NCBI GenBank assembly: GCA_052387955.1
Contig: JBQTIQ010000071.1
Location: 1 to 37,378 of the forward strand
Reading direction: 5' to 3'
Source: JBQTIQ01 sp052387955
Lineage (GTDB): Bacteria > Actinomycetota > Acidimicrobiia > Acidimicrobiales > JACDCH01
Length of the DNA stretch: 37,378 bases
The position numbers and the translations under genes were made by a program. A model generated the notes under the pieces. It did no database searches, was not told the DNA's origin, and saw nothing but the letters and a program-made list of their open reading frames with translations. This document shows positions 8,347 to 15,827 of this stretch, in pieces (the stretch's first letter is position 1; the number at the start of each line of letters is the position of its first letter).

Positions 8347-9579
8347 CTACTGTTCGGGCAGGTCGATGCGGGCCAGCCACAGGCCGGGGGCGTCGACCTC
8401 GGCCGGGGTGGGGAGCTCACGCTCGGAGTGCCACAGACGCTCCGGCGCGCTGGGCCCGGCCCGTTCGACGACGCCGGTCACGAAGGCGCCGCCCCGCTCG
8501 TACTGGGCCTGGCTGAGCTCGAGGCCGAGCAGCTTGCCCACGAAGCGGTCGGAGGGGTCGGCGGCCACCCGCCGGCGCCGCAGGGCCTCGGTGACCATGT
8601 GGTACGAGCCGAGCAGGTTGGTGCCGACGGAGTCCATGACCCAATCGACGTAGCCGACGATGACAGCCACCAAGGCCTCGAGACCGGGCAGCAGCTCGCT
8701 CTGGGCCGGCGAGCGGATGGCGCCCAGCAACATCTCGGGGTCGCCCATCTGGCGCTGGAGCTCGGCCAACGACTGGGGGTTGGTGATGTCGAGCTCGAGC
8801 CCTTCGATGCGGGAGTCGAGGCCGGACGGGTCGGGCTTGAACCCGCCGGCGTAGCGGCGCAGGAGGTCGGTCAGGCGCTGCCCGACATGGGGGATGCCGA
8901 GCACGGCGTGGTGGGCGACCTCGTGCAGGCAGACCCACAGTCGTACGTCGTCGCGGGGGAGGCTCCACTCGCGGCCGAACTCGTCGAGGTTGGGCACCAC
9001 CACCAGCAGCTGGTCCGAGCCCGGGCGGGGCACCGGCAGGTCGTACTGGCCCAGCGACCGGCGGGCCAGGTGGCCCAGCATCGAGCCCGCCGTCATGCCC
9101 AGCATCATCGGGCCGATGGCGTTCATGAGGGGGGCGAGCATCGCCGCGAACGGGTCGGCTGCGGCGTCGGGATCGTCGGGGTCGGGGGCCATGGCGCCGA
9201 ACAGGCCGCCGCCGGCGCCGAGTGAGCCGGCCAACGCTTCGAGAAGGTCCTTGTAGGCCTCGGTGCTCTTGTCGGCCCACCCCATCCGGTTGACCGGCAC
9301 CATGGCGATCCCCCGGCCGGTGTGCGACACCGTCAGGCCGGTGGCCTCGGCCACCTGCAGCTCTGCCACCCGGGCGAGCTGTTCGAACTGGATGCGATCG
9401 GCGGGGTCGACGTTCGGCTCCGAACGGCCCTCGGTGGCGATCGAGATGGCGAACTGGCGGGCCGTCTCCCAACTGTTGGTGCTCTGCTGCGACAACATCC
9501 GGGCCAGGTCGCCGAAGAAACCCATCTGCCGGAAGGGGTCGTCGTCGCCCGGAGGGCCGAACGGGCCGGAGTCACTCAC
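8347..9579 (-). CDS. Zinc-dependent metalloprotease of the DUF2342 family
   Basis: A 410-residue protein of the DUF2342 / 'F420 biosynthesis-associated' family. The zinc-protease signature HEVAH is at residues 219-223 (LWVCLHEVAHHAVLGIPHV), and the family stretches GSMLGHLARRSLGQYDLPVP and LLVVVPNLDEFGREW precede it. The N-terminus (FGPPGDDDPFRQMGFFGDL) is Gly/Pro-rich. Known members are restricted to Actinobacteria and relatives; substrate is unknown and the F420 link rests on co-occurrence only. It is divergent from the SDR gene at 9598, with start codons only 18 bases apart, so the two promoters overlap. Confidence 0.9.
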   Translation of the reverse strand: MSDSGPFGPPGDDDPFRQMGFFGDLARMLSQQSTNSWETARQFAISIATEGRSEPNVDPADRIQFEQLARVAELQVAEATGLTVSHTGRGIAMVPVNRMGWADKSTEAYKDLLEALAGSLGAGGGLFGAMAPDPDDPDAAADPFAAMLAPLMNAIGPMMLGMTAGSMLGHLARRSLGQYDLPVPRPGSDQLLVVVPNLDEFGREWSLPRDDVRLWVCLHEVAHHAVLGIPHVGQRLTDLLRRYAGGFKPDPSGLDSRIEGLELDITNPQSLAELQRQMGDPEMLLGAIRSPAQSELLPGLEALVAVIVGYVDWVMDSVGTNLLGSYHMVTEALRRRRVAADPSDRFVGKLLGLELSQAQYERGGAFVTGVVERAGPSAPERLWHSERELPTPAEVDAPGLWLARIDLPEQ

Positions 9580-9597
9580 GTGTGGAATCGTACGTAG

Positions 9598-10602
9598 ATG
9601 GCGACGATCATCCTCACCGGCCCCGACGATCGCCTCGGCTCCCGGGTGGCATCATGCCTGCAGGAGCTGGCGGGTGTCGACCAAGTCGTGTCAGTCGATC
9701 CCCGCGAACCGCTCGACGTCAACGGCGCCGGCACCGTCGTCCTGCTCGGGGGTGGCGTGGACGAGACCAAGGCCGCGCTCGACGCCGCCGGGGCAGCCGG
9801 TGTCGCTCAGATCGTGCTGCTGTCGAGCGCGACGGTCTACGGCGCCTGGCCCGAGAACCCGGTCCCCCTCGGCGAGGACGCCATGCTGCGGCCCAACCCC
9901 GGACTGCGCTTCGCGGTGCGGGCTGCGGAAAGGGAGCGGTTGGCGTCGGAATGGAAGATGGACGAGCCCGGCCGCACCGTTGCTGTCCTACGCCCCACGG
10001 TCGCGGTGGCCGACGGGGCCGACGGGTGGCTGGCCCGGAGCCTGCGCCACGAGGGCACCGTCAAGGCGTCGGGCGAGGACGACCCTCCCCAGCAGTTCGT
10101 GCACCTCGACGACGTCGCCGCCGCGGTCGCGGTCGCGGTCGAGCAAGGCCTCGACGGGCCCTACAACGTCGCCTCCGACGGCTGGCTCGAAGGTCGAGAG
10201 CTCAGGGCGTTGACCAACCGGCCCCGGCTGGTACTGCCCAAGCCGCTGGCCCATCTCGCCCGCAAGGTCAAGGGCGCCAAAGCGGAGCCGGGGCTGGCGC
10301 CCTACGCCCGCCACCCGTGGGTCATCGACAACCAACGGCTGAAGGCGACCGGCTGGAAGCCCGGGCTCACCAACGAGGAGGCGGTGGTCGAGTCGACCAC
10401 GCCGATGCCGTGGGCCACCGTGAGCCCGCAGCGCCGTCAGGAGATCGCCCTCGGGGTGGCCGCGATGCTGTGGATCGCCGGCCAGGTGCTCGCCTTCAAG
10501 GCGCTGCGCTCGGTCGCCCGCCGCCTCCGGCACCGCCATCGGCGACCGAGCGCTCTGACTGGCCGCGTACTGTCGATCGAGGTATCGCCGCGAGCCCAAT
10601 GA
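9598..10602 (+). CDS. NAD-dependent epimerase/dehydratase-like SDR protein
   Basis: A 334-residue extended-SDR protein. The N-terminus (MATIILTGPDDRLGSRVAS) is a Rossmann strand-loop-helix with a degenerate glycine motif, followed by LLSSATVYGAWPENPVPL, where SS and Tyr of the active region sit, then RTVAVLRPTVAVADG and QQFVHLDDVAAAVAVAV, all typical of this family. After the catalytic domain there is a hydrophobic segment (ALGVAAMLWIAGQVLAF, about 283-300) and a basic tail, suggesting weak membrane association. The YxxxK lysine is not obvious, so it may be an atypical or regulatory member. It is convergent with the HtrA-like gene. Confidence 0.83.
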   Translation: MATIILTGPDDRLGSRVASCLQELAGVDQVVSVDPREPLDVNGAGTVVLLGGGVDETKAALDAAGAAGVAQIVLLSSATVYGAWPENPVPLGEDAMLRPNPGLRFAVRAAERERLASEWKMDEPGRTVAVLRPTVAVADGADGWLARSLRHEGTVKASGEDDPPQQFVHLDDVAAAVAVAVEQGLDGPYNVASDGWLEGRELRALTNRPRLVLPKPLAHLARKVKGAKAEPGLAPYARHPWVIDNQRLKATGWKPGLTNEEAVVESTTPMPWATVSPQRRQEIALGVAAMLWIAGQVLAFKALRSVARRLRHRHRRPSALTGRVLSIEVSPRAQ

Positions 10603-10722
10603 GGGCGAAGACCCAGGACAGGGGGCTGGCTCGACCCATGGACTGGCCGGCCAGGCGAGCGTCAGCGACCTGGACGGTGCCCGGGCGCGAACGTAGCGAG
10701 CGGGGCGCACCTCCCAGGAGAC

Positions 10723-11976
10723 TCAGGGCTTTTCGCCGAGGAGGACGTCGACAGTGCGCCGGCGCTCGTCCTTCACCAGCTCGACGTCGACCCGGTCACC
10801 GGGGCGATGGCCTCGAAGGGCGGCGACCAGCGCCGGCATGGACACCACCGGGGCGCCGCCGACGGCGGTGATGATCTCCGACGGCTCCAGCCCGGCGGCG
10901 GCCGCGGGGCTGCCGGGGGTGATGCCGTTGACGACGACACCGCCAGGCAGGCCCAGGGTGCGGGCATCGGTGCTGGGGAGGTCGGCGCCGTCGATGCCGA
11001 GCCACACGTGATGGGCGGAACCGGTGTCGACGATCTGGTCGGCCACCGTGCGGGCCAGGTCGATCGGGGTGGCGAAGCCGACGGAGTTGTTGGCGCCGGC
11101 GTCGTCGTCGGAGACCGCGGTGGTCATGCCGATGACGGCGCCGGTGCCGTCGACCAGCGCCCCACCCGCCGAACCCGCCGCCACCGGGGCGTCGGTCTGG
11201 ATCATGTCGTGGAGCAACACCCCGCTCGGGCTGTGCACCTGGCGGCCGACGGCGCTGATCACGCCGGCGGTGACCGACGGTGCCGGGTCGAGCCCGCTCG
11301 GGCACCCGATGGCGATGGCCGGCGAGCCCACCTGGAGGCCGGCGCTCGACCCCATGGTGACGGCGGTGAAGCGCTCTCCGGCACCGTCGATCTTGACCAC
11401 GGCCACGTCGGTCCAGGCGTCGCCGCCGACGAAGGTGGCTTCGAACCGGGCCCCGCCGGCGACGACCACCGCGATCTCTTCCGCCCCCGACACCAGGTGC
11501 AGGTCGGTCATCAGGTAGCCGTCGTCGCGGAACATCACCGCCGAGCCCGTCATCGGGCCGGCTGGGGTGATCGCTTCGAGCCTGGCGACTGCCGGCGAAA
11601 CCTGGTGGGCGACGCCGGCGACGCCGTCGGCCGCCCGCAGCGACGCCGGGCCGAGCGCGGGCTCGGTGGTGACCGGCTGGGATGCGACCCGGTCGATGCT
11701 CCGCTCGATGACCCGGGTCTCGAACCCGCCGGCAACGGTGATGGCACCGACCGACAACACCGCCCCGGTCACCCCGCCGGCGACGGCGGCCACCCAGGTA
11801 CGGCCCATCGGCCCGCCTGATGGGCGCGACCTACCCCGGCCCGGTGCCGCCGGGCCGGCGCCGCCCGGCGCGCTCGGGCGCCCTCCCAGCTCGGAGGGAT
11901 GGCGCCACAAGCGGTCCTCGGGAGGTAGTGGCTTGCCTCGGGCCGAGGGGTCGTTCTCGGCGTTGTCCGAAGCCAT
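10723..11976 (-). CDS. HtrA/DegP-like trypsin-fold PDZ protein with atypical active site
   Basis: A 417-residue protein starting at ATG 11976 (MASDNAENDPSARG); the longer open frame upstream is antisense to moaE. Order: cytoplasmic N-terminus with LWRHPSEL (23-30), membrane segment about 60-84, trypsin-like domain about 115-310, PDZ domain about 325-412. His160 (TDLHLV) and Asp190 (DAWTDVAVVKI) fit the triad, but the usual GNSGG is GSAGG (268-272), so Ala270 occupies the catalytic serine position and a serine sits one residue early. HtrA proteins degrade or chaperone misfolded envelope proteins; this one may be proteolytically inactive. It is divergent from moaE, with a palindrome immediately upstream of its start. 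Confidence 0.9.
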   Translation of the reverse strand: MASDNAENDPSARGKPLPPEDRLWRHPSELGGRPSAPGGAGPAAPGRGRSRPSGGPMGRTWVAAVAGGVTGAVLSVGAITVAGGFETRVIERSIDRVASQPVTTEPALGPASLRAADGVAGVAHQVSPAVARLEAITPAGPMTGSAVMFRDDGYLMTDLHLVSGAEEIAVVVAGGARFEATFVGGDAWTDVAVVKIDGAGERFTAVTMGSSAGLQVGSPAIAIGCPSGLDPAPSVTAGVISAVGRQVHSPSGVLLHDMIQTDAPVAAGSAGGALVDGTGAVIGMTTAVSDDDAGANNSVGFATPIDLARTVADQIVDTGSAHHVWLGIDGADLPSTDARTLGLPGGVVVNGITPGSPAAAAGLEPSEIITAVGGAPVVSMPALVAALRGHRPGDRVDVELVKDERRRTVDVLLGEKP

Positions 11977-11980
11977 CGCC

Positions 11981-11996
11981 CGAAACGATAGTTTCG
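11981..11996. promoter_or_regulatory. Palindrome at the htrA-like start
   Basis: CGAAAC-GATA-GTTTCG is a perfect inverted repeat with six-base arms located only four bases upstream of the ATG of the HtrA-like gene and ~95 bases upstream of moaE. It could be an operator or a leader hairpin. Its AT-rich centre is unusual for the surroundings. Function is inferred from position alone. Confidence 0.35.
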
Positions 11997-12077
11997 AGAC
12001 CTTGTCCGGGGGCCGCGGCCCTCGCCGCGCTCGCCCCTCGACGAGCCCGAACAGGGCAGGTGTTCGCGGCAGGGCAC

Positions 12078-12083
12078 TAACCT
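12078..12083 (+). promoter_or_regulatory. -10 box of moaE, leaderless type
   Basis: TAACCT lies seven bases before the moaE ATG at 12091, with no Shine-Dalgarno between them. This places transcription start at or next to the start codon, as in leaderless actinomycete genes. No convincing -35 is visible. Confidence 0.4.
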
Positions 12084-12090
12084 GGCGCAT

Positions 12091-12564
12091 ATGCAGCCTG
12101 CCGGTACGGCGGACACGTGGGTGGGGTTGACGGCGGGCCCGTTGCCCATCGGCGCTGTGACCGACTGGGCCGTGCGCCCCGACTGCGGGGCGCTGGTGCT
12201 GTTCTCGGGCACGGCCCGGGACCACTCCGAAGGCCGTCCCGGTGTGCACCGCCTGGAGTACGAGGCCTACGAAGAACAGGTGGAACTCCGGCTGCGGGGT
12301 GTGGCCGACGAGGCCCGGTCGCGATGGCCGGCGGTCGGCCGGCTGGCCTTGTTGCACCGCGTCGGTGTCGTCCCCGTCGGGGAGTCGTCGGTGGTGGTGG
12401 TCGCCTCCGCACCGCACCGGGCCGACGCCTTTGCCGCCGCCCGGTACTGCATCGACGCGCTGAAGGCGTCGGTACCGATCTGGAAACGCGAGGCCTGGGA
12501 CGGCGGCGAGAGCTGGGCTCTCGAAGCTCGGTCAGCCGTCGGGCCGGCCCAGGTGCGTCCCTGA
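12091..12564 (+). CDS. moaE: Molybdopterin synthase catalytic subunit (MoaE)
   Basis: A 157-residue MoaE. The family core is intact: GALVLFSGTARDHSEGRPGV, LEYEAYEEQ, LLHRVGVVPVGESSVVVVAS and YCIDALKASVPIWKRE, which carries the two conserved lysines used in sulfur transfer. MoaE, with the thiocarboxylated small subunit MoaD, converts precursor Z (cPMP) to molybdopterin. MoaD is not in this window. The C-terminal ~12 residues (Ala/Gly/Pro) are extra. Its TGA overlaps the ATG of the next small gene by one base (TGATG), so the two are likely translated together, which is an unusual company for moaE. Confidence 0.93.
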   Translation: MQPAGTADTWVGLTAGPLPIGAVTDWAVRPDCGALVLFSGTARDHSEGRPGVHRLEYEAYEEQVELRLRGVADEARSRWPAVGRLALLHRVGVVPVGESSVVVVASAPHRADAFAAARYCIDALKASVPIWKREAWDGGESWALEARSAVGPAQVRP

Positions 12565-12728
12565 TGGGAGTGCTGCTGTTCCTGGCCATCCCGTTCGGGA
12601 TCTGCGCGCTGTGGCTGTCCGTCCTTGCGCTGCGGCAGCGGTCGCCCAGCGGCGTGCGCCACAGCATCGACGACTTTCGTCGCGAGATGCGGGCGCTCGC
12701 CCCTAGAGAGCACCCTCCCAAAGGCTGA
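12564..12728 (+). CDS. Small single-pass membrane protein between moaE and mreB
   Basis: A 54-residue protein: a hydrophobic N-terminal segment (GVLLFLAIPFGICALWLSVL) followed by a basic, helical tail (SIDDFRREMRALAP). It begins on the TGATG overlap with moaE and its TGA overlaps the presumed CTG start of mreB (CTGA). The double overlap, the clean membrane segment and the lack of an alternative in other frames support a real gene. Its location just before mreB suggests a link with cell-shape machinery at the membrane; no family was recognised. Confidence 0.65.
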   Translation: MGVLLFLAIPFGICALWLSVLALRQRSPSGVRHSIDDFRREMRALAPREHPPKG

Positions 12729-13738
12729 AGCCAACGGCCCGCGACCTCGCCATCGACCTCGGGACGGCCAACACGCTGGTCTACGAGCGCGGCCGTGGCA
12801 TCGTGCTCAACGAACCCACCGTCATCGCCTTGAACAGCAAGACCGGCGAGGTGCTGGCCATGGGCCAGGAGGCGTGGCAGATGATCGGCCGCACCCCCGG
12901 CTACATCGTGGCGGTGCGCCCGTTGCGGGGCGGTGCCATCACCGACTTCGAGATCACCCAGCGCATGATCCGCCTCCTGCTCCAGCGCTGCGGGGTCAAC
13001 CGCTTCAACCGGCCCCGGGTGGTGATCTGTGTCCCGTCGGCCATCACCGAGGTCGAGCGCCGGGCCGTCACCGAGGCCGCCCGCCGGGCCGGTGCCGCCG
13101 ACGCCCAGCTCATCGAACAGCCGGTGGCGGCCGCCATCGGGGCCGGGCTGCCCATCCATGAGCCCATCGGCAACATGGTCATCGACGTCGGCGGCGGGAC
13201 CTCCGAGGTAGCCCTCATCTCCCTGGGCGGCACCGTCGCGCTCCAGGCGGTCCGGGTGGGCTCGTTCGATATCGACGCCGCCGTCCAGACCTACATCCGT
13301 CGGGAGTACGGCATCGCCGTCGGTGAGCGCACCGCCGAGGAGATCAAGATGGCGATCGGCTCCGCGTACCCGACCCTCGACGAGTTCAAGGCCGAGGTCC
13401 GCGGCCGCGACCTGATGAGCGGGCTGCCCAAGACCGTCATCCTCTCGCCCGACGAGGTGCGGGAGGCGATCGAGGAACAGGTGGCGGCCGTGATCGAGTC
13501 GGTGATCACCTGCCTCGGCCAGGCCCCACCCGAGTTGGCCCAGGACCTGATCGTGCGGGGCATGCACCTCGTCGGTGGCGGCGGCATGCTGCGCGGCCTC
13601 GACCTGCGCATCGCCGAGGAGACCGAGATCCCGGTCCACCTGGTCGACGCCCCCCTCGAATGCGTGGTCCTGGGGGCCGGCAAAGTGATCGAGAACTACG
13701 AGCGGCTGAAGGTGATGTTCATGGGCGCGGCGCGTTGA
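12725..13738 (+). CDS. mreB: MreB/Mbl-type actin-like cell shape protein
   Basis: A 337-residue MreB. Motifs: phosphate-1 ARDLAIDLGTANTLVYERG (residues 5-23), LRGGAITDFEITQRMI, phosphate-2 VIDVGGGTSEVALISLGG, the connect-2 region VGERTAEEIKMAIG and the adenosine motif MHLVGGGGMLRGLDL. It polymerises on the inner membrane face and guides wall synthesis. The first usual start in frame (GTG 12803) would delete the phosphate-1 loop, and a TAG at 12704 blocks further extension, so the only start that keeps a normal N-terminus is CTG 12725, which overlaps the previous stop as CTGA. Translation by coupling from the upstream small gene is therefore likely. Confidence 0.92.
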   Translation: MKPTARDLAIDLGTANTLVYERGRGIVLNEPTVIALNSKTGEVLAMGQEAWQMIGRTPGYIVAVRPLRGGAITDFEITQRMIRLLLQRCGVNRFNRPRVVICVPSAITEVERRAVTEAARRAGAADAQLIEQPVAAAIGAGLPIHEPIGNMVIDVGGGTSEVALISLGGTVALQAVRVGSFDIDAAVQTYIRREYGIAVGERTAEEIKMAIGSAYPTLDEFKAEVRGRDLMSGLPKTVILSPDEVREAIEEQVAAVIESVITCLGQAPPELAQDLIVRGMHLVGGGGMLRGLDLRIAEETEIPVHLVDAPLECVVLGAGKVIENYERLKVMFMGAAR

Positions 13739-13740
13739 TG

Positions 13741-13919
13741 CTGGCGTTCCCCGGCCACGGAGGCCGGGCCTGTCCGCGCCTGCGCTGGCGCTCCGGCGCT
13801 CGCACCGGCGGTGAAGCCCCGAGAGTCCTGGTGCTGGCGTTCCCCGGCCACGCAGGCCGGGCCTGTCCGCGCCTCCGCTGGCGCTCCGGCGCTCGTATCG
13901 GCGGTGAAGCCCGAGAGCA
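13741..13919. repeat. Two-copy 93-base tandem repeat
   Basis: Copy 1 starts at 13741 and copy 2 at 13834 (period 93), differing at only a few positions. Each copy holds a hairpin, CCCGGCC-N5-GGCCGGG (13750-13768 in copy 1); the loop differs between copies while the stem is conserved. The repeat sits between the convergent mreB and bioD genes. It may act as a terminator or be an intergenic repeat family. It does not look like a CRISPR: there are only two units and no spacers. Confidence 0.75.
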
Positions 13920-13939
13920 CGGGTCGTCGGCGGGCACCA

Positions 13940-14581
13940 TCACCGAGCCGCGGCGACCGCGTCGGCGAGGCGCTGGGCCAGTTCCTCGGGGTCGGTCACC
14001 ACGTCGAAGCCGTCGCCGGCCAGCCAATCGGCGTTGGCCCGATGAAGGTCGTCGTCGGGATCGAAACGGTTCAGCACCACGACCAGCAGCCGTCCGGCAA
14101 AGGGGACGGCGGCGAGCCGAACGGCGTTGATGGCGCCCAGGCCGGCGTCGGCGACGAGCACGACGACGTCGGGCCGCAGCCACCGGGCCAGGTCGGCTGA
14201 GTCGCCGTCGGTGGCGAGGGGCGAGCGCGGCCCGCCCACCGTCTCGGCCCATCCCACATCAGCGACGTCGTCGCCCCAGTCGAGCTCGGCGGCGAGGTCG
14301 GCGACGGTGAAGCTGTCCCGGCCGAGGTGGGCGGCCGCCATCGGCGGGGCGAGGGCGACGGGGTACCAGCGGTGGGCGGGGCACACCGTGTCGGGGTGCT
14401 CGCCGGTGGCCAGCCCGAGCACGTCGGCATCGGTCGGCCCCCGCTCTTCCGGCGCGTACGACTGCACCGGTTTACGGGCCGCCACCCGAAGGCCCCGACG
14501 GCGCAGCCCGGACAGGACCATGGCCGCTGTCCAGGTCTTGCCGACATCGGTGGCAGTGCCGGCGCAAAGCACGGTGATCAC
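13940..14581 (-). CDS. bioD: Dethiobiotin synthetase (BioD)
   Basis: A 213-residue ATP-dependent carboxylase that closes the ureido ring of DAPA to give dethiobiotin. The P-loop is at residues 8-16 (GTATDVGKT), followed by RVAARKPVQSY, where the lysine that binds substrate lies, and RWYPVALAPPMAAAHLG, with the expected Pro-rich catalytic loop. Later, WAETVGGPRSPLATDGDSADL gives the family's glycine-rich loop. The GTG start at 14581 is one base after the bioF stop (TGA-C-GTG) and yields the standard N-terminus; 22 codons of open frame upstream overlap bioF. Last gene of the bioA-bioF-bioD run. Confidence 0.93.
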   Translation of the reverse strand: MITVLCAGTATDVGKTWTAAMVLSGLRRRGLRVAARKPVQSYAPEERGPTDADVLGLATGEHPDTVCPAHRWYPVALAPPMAAAHLGRDSFTVADLAAELDWGDDVADVGWAETVGGPRSPLATDGDSADLARWLRPDVVVLVADAGLGAINAVRLAAVPFAGRLLVVVLNRFDPDDDLHRANADWLAGDGFDVVTDPEELAQRLADAVAAAR

Positions 14582-14582
14582 G

Positions 14583-15827
14583 TCAGTCCGTCCGATGAAG
14601 CTGCGCCGCCCCGCCGTCGCCGACGGGCGAGCTGGTGCTGGCGCCATCGGCTGGGAGCGCTCGCTGGACTCCCCCGTCAGCGCTGGCGCTGCTCGTTCGT
14701 AGGTGCCGGAGCCCGTCGACGAGACGGTCGACCTGCTCGTCGGTGTGGGCGGCCGAGAGCGCCACCCGTAAGCGCGACGTCCCGGGCGGCACCGTCGGCG
14801 GCCGGATGGCCGGGATCAACAGGCGGTGGTCGTCGAGCAACGCCGCCGCCGCCGCCAACGCCGCTTCCTCGGAGCCGACGAGGACGGGAACGATCGGCGA
14901 AGGGTGCCCGGGGGCGACCCGTTCGAGGTGGCGGCGCAACCTGTCGACCAGGGCGTCGCCTTCGACGGAGCACACCACGGCGAGGGCGGCGAGGGCGGCG
15001 GCGGCGTCGGCCGGAGTGGGCGCGGTGGTGAAAATGAACGACCGAGCCTGGTTGACGAGCATCTCGACGAAGGGCCGGGGGCCGGCGACGAACCCGCCCA
15101 GAGAGGCGAGGGTCTTGGACAGGGTCCCCACCCGCAGTACGTCGACACCCTCGAGGTCCACGCTCCGCAGGTGGGGGCCGAGCACGGCGTGGGCTTCGTC
15201 GAGGACCAACAGCGCGTCCCGGTCCCGGCAGGCGGCGACGAGGTCGGACACCGGGGCCAGGTCGCCGTCCATCGAGAACACGGCGTCGGACACCACCAGC
15301 GCGGGGCCGTCGTGGGCCGCCAGCAACTCGGCGACGTGGCCGGCGTCGCGGTGGCGGGCGACGGCGAGGGTGGCGCCGTTGGCCCGGGCCAGGCGGCAGC
15401 CGTCGATGATCGACGCGTGATTGAGCTCGTCGCTGACGACGAGCACGCCGGCCGTCGCGAACGTGCTCAGCACGCCCAGGTTGGCGGCGAAGCCGGTGGG
15501 GAAGACCAGCGCCGCCTCCTGGTCCTTCCAGCGGGCCAGCGCGGCCTCGAGTGCCCGGTGAGGGGGACGGTCGCCGCAGATCAGGCGCGATGCCCCCGCG
15601 CCCGTGCCCCAACGGCCCACGGCGTCGACCGCCGCGGCCCGTACCGCCGGGTGAGCGTTGAGCCCGAGGTAGTCGTTGGACGCGAAGGACACCACCTGGC
15701 GGCCGTCGTCCAGGACATGGGCAGGACCGGGCCCGTCGAGAGCGCGTACCGCCCGCCACTGCCCGGCCGCCTCGGTCTCCTCACGGCGCGCCGCCACCCG
15801 AGCCGACCACGTCGTCGGGACGGTCAC
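14583..15827 (-). CDS. bioF: 8-amino-7-oxononanoate synthase (BioF)
   Basis: A 414-residue PLP-dependent alpha-oxoamine synthase that condenses pimeloyl thioester with alanine to KAPA. Features: SFASNDYLGLNAHPAV near residue 50, GTGAGASRLICGD (74-86), LNHASIIDGCR (135-145), VLDEAHAVLG (208-217) and the PLP lysine Lys238 in GTLSKTLASLGGFVAG. GTG 15827 overlaps the bioA TGA by four bases (GTGA), so the genes are coupled. The extra C-terminal ~30 residues (SSASADGGVQ onwards) are low in complexity. Together with bioA and bioD it forms the late biotin pathway; bioB is not seen nearby. Confidence 0.95.
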   Translation of the reverse strand: MTVPTTWSARVAARREETEAAGQWRAVRALDGPGPAHVLDDGRQVVSFASNDYLGLNAHPAVRAAAVDAVGRWGTGAGASRLICGDRPPHRALEAALARWKDQEAALVFPTGFAANLGVLSTFATAGVLVVSDELNHASIIDGCRLARANGATLAVARHRDAGHVAELLAAHDGPALVVSDAVFSMDGDLAPVSDLVAACRDRDALLVLDEAHAVLGPHLRSVDLEGVDVLRVGTLSKTLASLGGFVAGPRPFVEMLVNQARSFIFTTAPTPADAAAALAALAVVCSVEGDALVDRLRRHLERVAPGHPSPIVPVLVGSEEAALAAAAALLDDHRLLIPAIRPPTVPPGTSRLRVALSAAHTDEQVDRLVDGLRHLRTSSASADGGVQRALPADGASTSSPVGDGGAAQLHRTD

